Shown here piece after piece: positions 23,272 to 33,928 of a stretch of 64,000 nt of DNA. Source of the stretch: Owenia fusiformis (Eukaryota; Annelida; Polychaeta; Sabellida; Oweniidae); assembly GCA_903813345.2 (NCBI GenBank), contig CAIIXF020000001.1:45403885-45467884 (forward strand), written 5' to 3'. The position numbers and the translations under genes are program-made. The notes beneath the pieces are model-generated. The model was not told where the DNA came from. It worked only from the letters and a program-made list of their open reading frames with translations, and did not search any database. The first letter of the stretch is position 1. Every line of letters starts with the position of its first letter.

Positions 23272-24309
23272 TCAAAGTGTAACGTCTGTTCTTACGAAGA
23301 TAACATCAAGTCCATCCGCTTCAGCTTCTTCTCTATCAGCCTTTGTAGATATGGGCACGATCGCATGTTCCCTGTATTTGCCAGTCCCTTCGAAAAATTC
23401 TCGTAGTTTATTGAGCTTAGCCAAACTTCCCTTTTTGTTGATGTTTACATTATCAGAGAGTCTGTACTCAACGGATATGACCTTGATGATTATTTTATCC
23501 ATTGGGATTGTTAGTAAGATTTCAAGTTCAGGCCCCTCAACATCCAAACTGAAATAGTCTATTTCTGTTCGGCCCATTGCCAACAAAATCGAGTGAAATG
23601 GAAAACATTGGACAGTCACCTCCTTCTGGGCATGTTGTCTGATAAACTTCATATGCGTCTCATCCATTTTTTCCGATAACCCTCCGAATAAACCAACAGG
23701 TTTAAATTTCAGTCTACTAGTGTCTGTAGAGACACTAAGGCATGCATTGATGGAGTGTACCCGTCTGCCTTTGCTTAGTAAAAGCTGGTAATAATCTGGG
23801 TTAGCCTCTACTAACAGACCAGACCATCGACGTTCTTTTTCCAGGAATATTGTGTTAGAGAAGGCCTCCCCTTCCGCTGCCCCACATTCCACAAAAAATC
23901 CACCCTTTTTCTTTTTGAATAATTTGTCCACAACTGCAGCCTGACCAAATTGAGAATAGTCCACCTTCTTTTCATGAAAATTATACCCAATCCTCGAAGG
24001 ACCCACTATCCAACGTTGGCGTATATATCGTATAAATCTAGGATCTTCAATTTGTTTGTATCCATTTAAATATCCATGTACCTCATCGGCGTAAAACTCC
24101 TCGATGTGTGCTAACTGAATATGTTTCTGTGGTTTACTGGTGTTTTTGGATGTAGCATTCATCAGTATGAAAAATAGCACAGTAACTATTGTCATTGGTA
24201 AAGCCACCCTTTTAATGAATAACCTCATTTTATCGTTCATTTGTCTAAATGTAAATATGTATCTCAAAGTGTCTCCTGTTTGATACAAAGACACTTTATA
24301 CTGAAACAA
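23272..24309 (-). CDS. FkbM/Star-like methyltransferase-fold membrane protein
   Basis: A single-exon frame of 345 codons. After a short N-terminus come a hydrophobic helix at about residues 35-51 (VALPMTIVTVLFFILM), suggesting a type II membrane anchor, then a Methyltransf_21 (FkbM) domain at about 115-290. SAM-fold landmarks are FFVECGAAEGE (138-148), SGLLVEANP (163-171), the CLSVS turn (190-194) and TEIDYFSLDVEGPELEIL (248-265). Animal relatives include Drosophila Star, a secretory-pathway protein acting on EGF-receptor ligand traffic; catalytic activity of that branch is uncertain. The start could instead be Met24 (24240) or Met28 (24228), closer to the helix. Its substrate is unknown. Confidence 0.8.
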   Translation of the reverse strand: MFQYKVSLYQTGDTLRYIFTFRQMNDKMRLFIKRVALPMTIVTVLFFILMNATSKNTSKPQKHIQLAHIEEFYADEVHGYLNGYKQIEDPRFIRYIRQRWIVGPSRIGYNFHEKKVDYSQFGQAAVVDKLFKKKKGGFFVECGAAEGEAFSNTIFLEKERRWSGLLVEANPDYYQLLLSKGRRVHSINACLSVSTDTSRLKFKPVGLFGGLSEKMDETHMKFIRQHAQKEVTVQCFPFHSILLAMGRTEIDYFSLDVEGPELEILLTIPMDKIIIKVISVEYRLSDNVNINKKGSLAKLNKLREFFEGTGKYREHAIVPISTKADREEAEADGLDVIFVRTDVTL

Positions 24310-24639
24310 ACGTGTCCGCGCGAATTTGTTTAAATATAATTATTTTTAAAGCAATATGCTCGAGGCATTGATGAAAAATATCATTATTAACTGTTAGTGC
24401 TATTAGACTATTTCATCATTGTAAACTATAGCCAATAAAAGTATTAATTTGAAATCATAGTTAAACTGCCCGAAGAAATAATTATTTAATGCACGTGTAC
24501 ATAGATATTTTTGTGATGTGGTGATGTAGTAAATAAATAGAGCTTTGTGTCTAAATACATCTATTGATTTTCTTTAAATCATAACAGATTCAACAATCAA
24601 CAATTCGCACCAACATGACAACATGTAACCATCTAGTTG

Positions 24640-24830
24640 CTCATGATATTATAAGTTCAAATCTAAGTCAGATTCGAACTTCTGGCAACTTGGCTGATAT
24701 TGAAAAAGATTAGTCAATTTAAAGCAAGTTGAAAGAATACCTAATAGGTCTAATCTCAAATCTTAAGTCAGATTTGAACTTCTGAGAACTTGTCTAGGTA
24801 GATGATTTTGAATAAAGGTTAAGTCAGTCT
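24640..24830 (+). repeat. dispersed repeat (TCAGATTTGAACTTCTGAGAAC family), two diverged units
   Basis: Two units about 115 bp apart share 'taagtcagatt(c/t)gaacttct' and 'aacttg'. The same family lies reversed at 58125-58560, where four units occur. Confidence 0.5.
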
Positions 24831-24908
24831 AAACAGACGCCGACCGCCAAACACCAACTGCCGTCAAACAATTTGAAACCATTCACTTTTGGTGTGACAT
24901 AACAAATA

Positions 24909-25801
24909 CAGGGTGTTAAAAAAAGCAACCAAAAGAAATCGCTATATCTTGGAAAATACTAATCCAATTATGTTCATATTTTCAGGAAAGAAAGACGAGA
25001 CTGTGTATGTATAGCCACTGTTGTTAGTTAGTTGTAAAACATGATGTCTTGGACACTTGCTCAAAAGACAGTTGTACTAGCAAAATAAGAAAAAACGTGA
25101 ATGGAAAATCACTTTATCTTGGAAAATACCAATTCAATTATGTCCATTTTTTCAGGAAAAGAAAGAAGAGAATATGTATGTATAGCTCCTGTTGTCAGTA
25201 AGTTGTAAAACATGATGCCTTGAACACCTGCTCAAATGACAGTTGTACTAGGAAAATATGAAAACGCAGTCAGGGGTGACTCTCACAGCAATAAAACCAA
25301 ATAACTTTCTAACCATAGTGTTTTGGCACTTCAGATTTGGCACAAAGTAACCTCATTCAATGTGTGGTGAATTTGAGGAGTTTAATCAAAATCACTCCAG
25401 GGACTTTACAGTCATGGTCAATATGCCTTGAACTGAACCAGGGCGTTTGATTGCGATTTGAAAGCATTTTGACTATGACTGTAAAGTCCCTGAAGTGATT
25501 TTGATTTCCCTATACAGATTGACCATACAGTAAATGAAGATGATTTGTGCCTTTGAAGAGCCAAAACACTATGGTTAGAAAGTTATTTAGTTTATTTCAG
25601 TCACCCCTGACTGCGTTTTTCGTATTTTCCTAGTACAACTGTCTTTTGAGCAGGTGTCCAAGGCATGATGTTTTACAACTAACCATTTACAGTAGCTATA
25701 CATACACAGTCTCTTCTTTATTTCCTGAAAATATTAACATAATTGAACCAGTATTCTTCAAGATATAGCTATTTCTTTGGGTTGCGTTTTTTAACACCCT
25801 G
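24909..25801. mobile_element. foldback Tc1/mariner-type element with very long inverted repeats
   Basis: The element starts CAGGGTGTTAAAAAAAGCAA and ends with its inverse, with TA on each side (24907-24908, 25802-25803). The two arms are complementary over most of the 893 bp; 'cgcagtcaggggtgac' on the left, for example, meets 'gtcacccctgactgcg' on the right. The left arm is itself a tandem duplication: a block with 'tatcttggaaaatac' and 'ttttcaggaaa' starts near 24949 and again near 25110. There is no transposase. Confidence 0.7.
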
Positions 25802-25803
25802 TA

Positions 25804-27440
25804 GTAATAAAAACTTAAATCTTTTCCTAAAATACCAATGCTTAGGAAACATTGCTCAACTAGAAAGCGCAGGGTGAGTTTAATATTTAGGGTCAATGCA
25901 TTTCTTAATTTCTAAAAGGCAATTGCTACACGTCCATTTTTTCAAGCTCTAGTATGTACAGAATGAACGCTGCACAATAATAACAACAAAGATGCTATAA
26001 CTTGCACCTTACAGTTTATTCTGATTTCCTAAAAATTGGCGCTGAGCCCTTTTAAATGTGACTATAAATACCAATTCTTTTGCCGAGTTTCAGTTAAATA
26101 ACTAGCAGCCTTATAAAATATAAGGTGGATCGGATGGATGTCGACCCTCCGATACGTTTATGGACTTCGAGACGGATTTTGTCTGTCCCACATCATTTGA
26201 GATTGAAAAGCCCACGTATAAGTATCTACAACTATTCTTGAGGTTATGAGTATTAGTTTATCAATTTACATTCTTCACCATATATTGCAATGACTTTTGT
26301 CAAATGAAATGTGCCATGGTGATGGTAACTTAAACCTCACAATTGAAACCATCTATATTTCTTGGTATCATTTGCTGGAATTACACCATGCGTTTTAGAA
26401 GGGCGCCTGAGGTTTTAACCCTGTTAAAAACAGGTGTATTGCGGTTTTACACGAACGCTTTTCCAAAACCCCTAGATCCCAAGTCACTAGATCTGAAAAC
26501 GCCTTAAATCATCAGGCGCTTTAGGAGTGTAGTGTAATACCGATCGGTTTTTGTAAAACGCCTGACCCCATTCTGATACTCATAGCATCTTTCTGTTTCA
26601 CCTGAAACATGCTCTGATATTATGAGGCATATTCTGTGATCTGAGCACATCAGATGGGAAGAGTTATAACTGTCAATAAGTATGATAGTTATCATGTAAT
26701 CATTTACCTAATGTCAATACATTACATAATAGGCATTGTATTTAACAGCAGATATTAGCACAGGCACGTGTACACAAGTTTAATGACCCCAATTAAATGA
26801 AATATGAGCTGGGATGAAAGATCTCAACAATCCTCAATTTTGGGCTCTCCTGGATCGCCAAATCAAGCTCATTATATCATGGCATCTCAGGGCTGAGAAA
26901 AAATGAGATGTCATGGATTATCATGATGGCCTGACCCGGGTTTCTACCATTTGCCCTAAACGAAATAAGACGTATTTCGAATGCTACACATTTGGGTCAC
27001 CGCAAAAATACAAGAAATGATGGATTGGATCCAAAAAGTGCAATAGGTCATCAAATCATATCGCAAAATTTAAAGTAAGTTCAAATCACTGTTCTAGCTT
27101 CGATTACGTTTTCTCTTAGATGCTAAAAGAATAATTATTGTTGATGTACACATCTGCTGGATTTTCTCCTACATGTATCTACATCGTTAAAAGTGCACGA
27201 AAGGCGTTTTAGAAATGACAGGTGTAAATCCAAAATAAAATTCCCGAGGCGCTTTAGAAATCAGGATGGCGATTTTGTAAAGCGCTTTCCATTGAAGCGC
27301 TTTTTGCGTTTTTTCTTGTATAATTCCACCAATGACTTTTGTCAAATGAAATAGCCCTTGTTGATATAGTAACCTCATATCGGAATTACATGAATTGTGC
27401 ATATGGGAATTCATACAGGGGAGTGTTGTGGAGAGAGAAG
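25804..27440. other. non-coding stretch with dispersed repeat words
   Basis: It contains the second copy of the 17705-18080 repeat (about 26560-26940). 'aggcgctttag' and 'aagcgcttt' words occur at 26512-26523 and 27243-27312. No gene was recognised. Confidence 0.45.
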
Positions 27441-27674
27441 CATTTTATTTACAATGACAATGTATTTTATACTACAAGCATTTTATTAGAACATATCTTG
27501 TTTAAATAAACTATTCATTACGTAGTTATGTACAAACATTTGAAATGAATAATAGTAGAAAATTGTATATATACAGCAAGGTATGTGGTTAAGATGTGTC
27601 CTGTCAACCACAAAATATTGTCTCATTCTATCGACACCATGTAGTTTTCCAAGTGTATGTATGAATCATTCATC

Positions 27675-27680
27675 TTTATT
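27675..27680 (-). terminator. candidate poly(A) signal of the chitin-binding membrane protein gene
   Basis: AATAAA on the minus strand, 70 bases past the stop codon. Another AATAAA lies at 27741-27746, almost touching the stop. Confidence 0.35.
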
Positions 27681-27749
27681 TGTTTATCCTAAAGAACAAC
27701 AAACGTATCATTAATATACTACAAAACATTAAGATATAAAATGTTTATT

Positions 27750-29654
27750 TCATAGTTTCCAACTATAGTCGTGATGATGGTCTATCCTGTATAAACCATG
27801 TTCTGGTGTTAAATGAGGCATATGCACGTGATCAAGGTGCATGTGACCTGGTTGTTGTCGATGTTCATGACTTCCATTTTCACTGTGATGTCCATGGTGT
27901 GTATCATGGTGTACTTTAGCGTAGTGATGACCTGTATCCTCTATATCTTCGTCGTACATCTGGGTACGAGGTAAAAGTCCCCTAGACTTTGTATTGTTAA
28001 TATTAGCTGAATCTCTAGATTTTTGGCTACTTCTTGAGGCTCTTTCGTCTTCATCGTTGACGTTTCTACTGGTTCTACTGGCGTGACTTATATGGCTTAT
28101 TCCACTACTCTCCTCATCATGTTCAGAAGGCTGTCTCTGTAAGACTGGCATACTTCTAGACTCCGTTACTCTTTGATTGTGTCTTTTGTCTTTATCTGGG
28201 GCAAACACTCTGTCAATGTGGCCATCTTCGAGTGGCTTGGCGTATTGTGAGTTGTACAATTGAGACACAGTTGGTGCCATGTGTTGATGAGGTGCTGCAC
28301 CCGCTAGTTTGTCGTTTCGCTGTTTCTTGGACTTTGCACGTCGAACAGTTTCCTGGCGCCTGTACAAGAGCATCGGAATGTTGGGCTCTATACCAGCTTT
28401 TTTCAGATTCCTGAAATGGATGATTTTGTCAATAAACTTGGATAGGGCTGTTTAATCGATGCAAATAGCTAAAAAACTCGAATGGAATACTACTTAATTC
28501 ATTTAGGGATGAATAAGTATAATTGATGAAGACACTGTATTAACTGTATTAACCCATAGGACCAAAGACGACAAAGAACCCGTATGCTATTTGAATGTTA
28601 TTACAGAATGTTTCAAACCTGTACTTCCTGTAAGTCACAATGGCAATGACCATAACTATCACTGCAAGTGTAATGGCAAACATTATCCCCGTCCAGGTCC
28701 AAATCTCCATTGGTATAGGAAGTGTCGCCGTGTCTGTATCTGTACTATCTGTTACATTTAGTTTTGGTTTTGAGAAGCTTTCATCGAGTTTATCATCTCT
28801 TGTTGATTCGGGTTTGGGTTGTTTTGTAGTTGGTATACTACTTGATGTTTGCACAGTGGGCAATGCTTCGGTTGGCTTAGTTCTGGATTCTGGGTAGAAC
28901 GGTAATTTAGGGTATGTTGGGTAGGTCCCTTCAATATGATCAGGGTCCTCTGTTGGTGGGTACCATTCCCATTCAGGGGGATCTGTGAAGTCCCATATAT
29001 CTGTCGGAACAATTTGACCTCCTTGTCTTTCTGTTGGCCTATTGGCTCCTCTACCACCTGGTTCAAACCCAGCCTCATCTGTGATAGGAGGGGGAATGGG
29101 AAGGGGCGCTGTAGCTTTCTCAAGGTAATCCGTGTTATCGAAGGCATCACAAGTGGCATGATATATTGTCGCAAGGTATGGATCTATGCACCCTTGAAAG
29201 CCTTCGCCATTTGCAAACATTAAACCATTCTGACAGAGGCAGAGACACGGTGTAGCATGTGGTGGGCAGCTATAGAACACCTGACATAGATAAGGGTCTG
29301 GAAACTGCCCTACTCCAGTACAACTATACTCAAATGGATGGTCGTTCGAATGGTAGCATACGCCATTTCCCTTTGGTCCAATACAAATATCTGCAGTATC
29401 GTTTTTGTTTACCTCTGAAAGAATAAATGTATACATCAATCACACAAATCAGGCATCAAAACATTCGTTTCTTTTTTTATGAAGTTCTGTTCACATGAAG
29501 TACCCAAGAATACTTATTCAATAACCCGTTGCAATTAATAAACACACCTACATTCTACATTAATCTAAATAAATTATTTACCTTGTTGGCCAAATGTCAG
29601 CTTTAAATTGATGACCGCCAATAACCATATCAGGGCATAGCTGATGTCAGCCAT
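27750..29654 (-). CDS. type I membrane protein with chitin-binding type-2 domain and His-rich tail
   Basis: Three exons join in frame (29582-29654, 28619-29414, 27750-28410; introns of 167 and 208 bp, GT-AG) to 509 codons. Residues 1-22 form a signal peptide (MADISYALIWLLAVINLKLT). A cysteine-rich segment at about 35-105 fits a peritrophin-A/CBM14 domain (C-x-G-x-F-P-D-P-Y-x-C then FYSC). A Pro/Thr/Glu-rich stalk (about 110-255) leads to one membrane helix at about 262-285 (FAITLAVIVMVIAIVTY). The cytoplasmic part starts RKYRNLKKAGIEPNIPMLLY, is basic and Ser-rich, and ends in about 60 residues with some 20 histidines. It probably binds chitin outside the cell; the tail's role is unknown. Without splicing after 28619 the frame would end at 28549. 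Confidence 0.75.
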
Positions 29655-32110
29655 GTTTGAGTCTGTGCAGTTATGTTGTAATTATTTCAACTGGCTTTAC
29701 ATGTCTGGTTTCTTGCTAAATTGTGTTTTAATCCAAATGGTTCCTAACGTCACAATGCATTCTTAAGTTCACCTTTTGTATACCATCCAAACAGTAATGG
29801 CTTGGCTGAATATGTGAATATGAGACGAATGGGCCCTTATACAAGTTTAAGATTTACATGTTTCTAAATTGTATCTACAATACTTGCTAATTGAACAATA
29901 AGAGTTATATTAATTGTGTTGATGTTAAGAGGGTATGGTAAAAACAAAGGTGAGCGTTATGTGTGTTTCTAACTGACATTTATGGGCTTTAGATTGCTAA
30001 GGGGAAAATACAAGAGACGTTGGGTCAAGCTTTTTACAGGGATTGTCTGTAATGTATATGGAGTAAACTTCAACAAACTAAAGAGAAATGAAAAGAATGG
30101 TGTTTTACATTTCACACTTCACATTTCACCCCGAGGGTAAACTGTTTTAAAATCAAAAGTATAAAAATATATATTACTCTCTTTTAAATATGACAATAAT
30201 AACTGTATATTCTTTCGTGTGTTAATGGATCTAGCATCCTCTGAGATATAACTAAATACAATCAAATGAATGCCAAAATACGTTGTTGACGCAATTCCTG
30301 AAACAAGAATCGAGGAGAATCCTCTTAATTCTCAAGGAAGGAGGGAATCCGGCGGGCCAACTGAGAATTCTAAATTTTAGAAAAAGTATTGAGAGTTCAA
30401 AAGTGCCATACATGACCTTGCTGTCTGACAAATATGTACGTGTATCTACAAACAGTCTGATGACTTCATACCAAAGATAGATCCCCCTGAGATGAAATTT
30501 TTTTATATATACGTTACATAGCCATGCCACCGAAAAGCTAGGGGAAGGGAACAAGGAAGGCCTAGCGTCCATAAGAAAAGGAAATGCGCTGCTGAGCTGC
30601 AATTTTATCACAATAACATAACTCGAAGTGATTACGTCCTCATGGACTTCTTTCGTTTTAGTAAGATAAGAAGAGGGTATTTTAGTTTAGAACTGTGATC
30701 CTTAGTGTTCACACACACACCTAGCCTTTGCCATAGATGTAAACTCAGTGTTGATCTGGTAACTCAATCTAGGGATAAAAAGATCCAAATAACTTGTCCA
30801 ATCGAAATACTCTTTAGTTAAAAATAGATTTATTTTTGTATAATTACTATTCTTACATTTTGATTACATTATCCTATTATACATTTTAGGTTTCACAATC
30901 ATTGTGAATAGTCTTACAAAATGAGGAAACGTTTACAACTATACTTTTAGTCACACATGGTGAGTTAAAGGAATGTCATGATGCTAGATTCATACATTAA
31001 GATCTGTTTTATTAAAGAGAAATACCAGTATCACATATTATCTTCTTCTTACATCATATATATATATATATACGTGAACCTATTTTACAGTTTTCTTTTA
31101 AAGTAAGCCACCATGAATATGAGTAAAAGCAGCCCCAAGCTTTGATGCATCTCATATGTGTGCAGTTATGATCGCAATTCTATGTATCACACATCATTTT
31201 GTTATCGCGATCGTTATCCTACTCTGTTGAACGGTGGATGGAATTTTATACATATTTTTACAGTTTAAATTATTTGGTATCGTTCAATACTATGTTAATT
31301 TTGTGTCCAGTGTGCAGTGCAATTTAAGATACATCTTCAACTATGCACTTTTATTTAGAATTCCCAATATATACATCACACACATAAAGTGTATTGTATT
31401 CTTTTTATATATAAAAGTATTGAGGTATAGCTGAATCGCATTTGCCGTACACTCAAACCTCTTCATAATAATTTCAATCTCAGTGTTCTGCTCAAAGTTC
31501 TTAAATATATATCACATTTTAATCCTTTTAAATGTTCACTCTGAAATTCTCATTGAGCTGGAATGATACATAAAGGCAGAATCATATCTACAGGGGAACC
31601 AGAATTCCAAGCAACGTGTACAATTGGCCAATCAATCAATTCCTTACAATATTAAATATAATATCCCAAACGATCCATGGTGTGTTATAAGTTGGTGAAG
31701 TTTTTAAGGATCCAAAGTGTAAAAATGACGGGGAATGTTTGGATTCTCCCAGTAAAAATGATTACCATAATTATAGAAAAATAATACAAATCTTTCCGAA
31801 TTCCTAGAAAATAGACATAACAAGAAATGATATGAGCCAAAAATATTTAAAATCAGAAACATTTCTTTATTTAGCTCACTAGATATGATTCTCCCTTTAA
31901 CATTTCTACAATGATGATCATCATCATGATTTATATACCCGAAAGTCTTCAAGAATACGCTGAATCTAAACTATGAATATATGGTAAAATACCACTTTGA
32001 TTTGAGTGAGTAGTTTTCTTGGATAAATTACCAACATGATATCCATAAAAGATATTTTTGTCATCCCTTTAGACAAATAACATTAAATTCATCAATATAT
32101 TCAAGAATTT
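29655..32110. other. intergenic region between the chitin-binding gene and the DUOX 3' end
   Basis: No gene was recognised. It should hold the promoter of the chitin-binding gene (just above 29654) and the DUOX 3' UTR (below 32111). An (AT)n run lies at 31057-31072. The frames around 30250-30610 on both strands show no domain. Confidence 0.45.
31864..31869 (-). terminator. candidate DUOX poly(A) signal
   Basis: AATAAA on the minus strand about 240 bases past the DUOX stop. Further AATAAA hexamers lie lower, for example near 31004-31009, so the true end is open. Confidence 0.3.
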
Positions 32111-33928
32111 CTAAAAGTTCTCAAAGTGATGTTCGAATGACGATTTGCTGGTAACCTTGCTCATATTTATACAAGCTCGTTCCACGCCCTTTGTTAGTCC
32201 CGGTGGGCCGCAACTGAACACCCCAAACTTCTTCACCTGAAACGACGAGTCATAGATGTAAAAAAGAACCATATATAAGGTCAGCAAAAGGGTTTATACG
32301 AATTTGGAATGCTAACCAATCAGATTCAATCAAAGTATGTTGATACGAGTGTGAAGAGGAGGAATACCGTATTACAAAACACAGTTCGAAAAGAAGCCAC
32401 ACAAAAGTACAACCAGTTATATGGAAGAAAATCCAAACATCCCATCTTTCCCACTCATGTTATTTTGTCATATTCTCACATCCATTGGGATGTTTAGTAC
32501 CTTATTATGTTGCTCCTGAAGTCCCTGGAACATGTTCTCAAACAATGGTCTTCCAAAGTGTGTCTTAGCCTTCAGTCCAGTGAACAGGCTCTTATTTGCA
32601 ACCTTTTGGAAATGCTCTTCACAAATATACTACAAAATCAAAGTTTTATGTGAATATTCATAAAATTGTCAAAGTCACCCTAACATAATAGTAAATTGTT
32701 GTTAATTGTGTCCTTAGGGTCACATGTCATATCAGTCATTTATAAATGAAGTTTTATGTGTTCTACAAGAAGACGATATCATTATCATTGACGATATCAT
32801 TAACATTGACTGTAGTTGTTTTTGATTAAAAGCTATACCGAAACTTATTCAAATGTAAAAATAAAGAAAAACAAAAACTTTTAACTCTAAATAAATCTTG
32901 ACATTCGCTTCGATACATTTCAGATAATTTTAATTCATTTCTATGTATAATCCGAAGCTTTATATTCTCAAGTGACAATAAATGCATACCAGCATTGTAG
33001 TTCTCAGGTCATAATGCTGAAAGAACTGGGTGATGAATATGTGTATCTCCACTGTGTTCCTCTCGTCCACTTCCTCTACTTGCTTGAGGATGTCTATCAG
33101 CCATTCATAGTGTCTCTGGCTGGCCGTCACCCAGATGAAGTACAGCTTTAGTAAATACGAGAACAACTATAGAATGTTAATACTTGAAGTAATTAATTCG
33201 GGGCTTGGTAACAGAAGTTGTAATATCATTTTTTGGGAACAAGGTCAATGCCAGCATTTGAACATCCGACTTCATAAAATATATCCGAAGACAACGAGTA
33301 ACAAAAACGACCGTGTGGGTGTTCAAAATAACAAGAGGATCCAAACATTTAAATAATATATAACGAATTTCATTTACATAGCATACCTTCTGGCATTTTA
33401 TTTTGAACATGCTTTTCACCGAAGACATAAAGGCAAAGTCTTTTAGGATTGATGCATACGGGGTGACACCTATACCACCACCAACCAATACACTAACGTC
33501 ATAACGGTACCAATCCTGCTGTCCAGCACCGAATGGACCATCAAGATACAACTGAAATAGTTCATAAATGCTTAAAGGATAAATTTACAAAACATTTTAT
33601 GGCGGCCAACATATTTAAAAACATCCTCAGACAGTCCCTGCGCTGTGATCGTATATGCAAAGCAATGTATGCCTCAGATCAGAAATATATGCCTTTACCT
33701 TGGGGAAAGCTCTTTGTTTTAGATTCTCTGGGTCGTAGGTCTTCCTCAGATTCCAAGTCCATGGACCCAACGATCTTACATGGATAGACAACGTATCTTC
33801 ATGGGGTGCAGATGTCAACGTAAAGGGATGGTACTCATTTCGTCCTTGGCTACTACACGCGATATTCACCCACTGGCCCGATTTGTACTCAAAATTGTGT
33901 GGACGTTTGAACTCAATGTAGGTTACCG
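32111..33928 (-). CDS. DUOX: DUOX exons 27-31: FAD and NADPH domain
   Basis: Exons 33699-33928, 33387-33551, 32990-33145, 32501-32629 and 32111-32236 (residues 1262-1529). HPFTLTSAP (from 1295) is the FAD-binding signature, GGGIGVTP (1362-1369) and CGPPG (1497-1501) bind NADPH, and FIWVT and YDLRTTML are family strings. The C-terminus FEHHFENF, where NOX and DUOX proteins end in a conserved Phe, is intact and followed by TAG. Confidence 0.95.

Noticed and set aside
28640-29223. Plus-strand and alternative minus-strand frames over the chitin-binding gene
   Set aside because: Shadows of the real exon 2, which alone carries the cysteine pattern and membrane helix.
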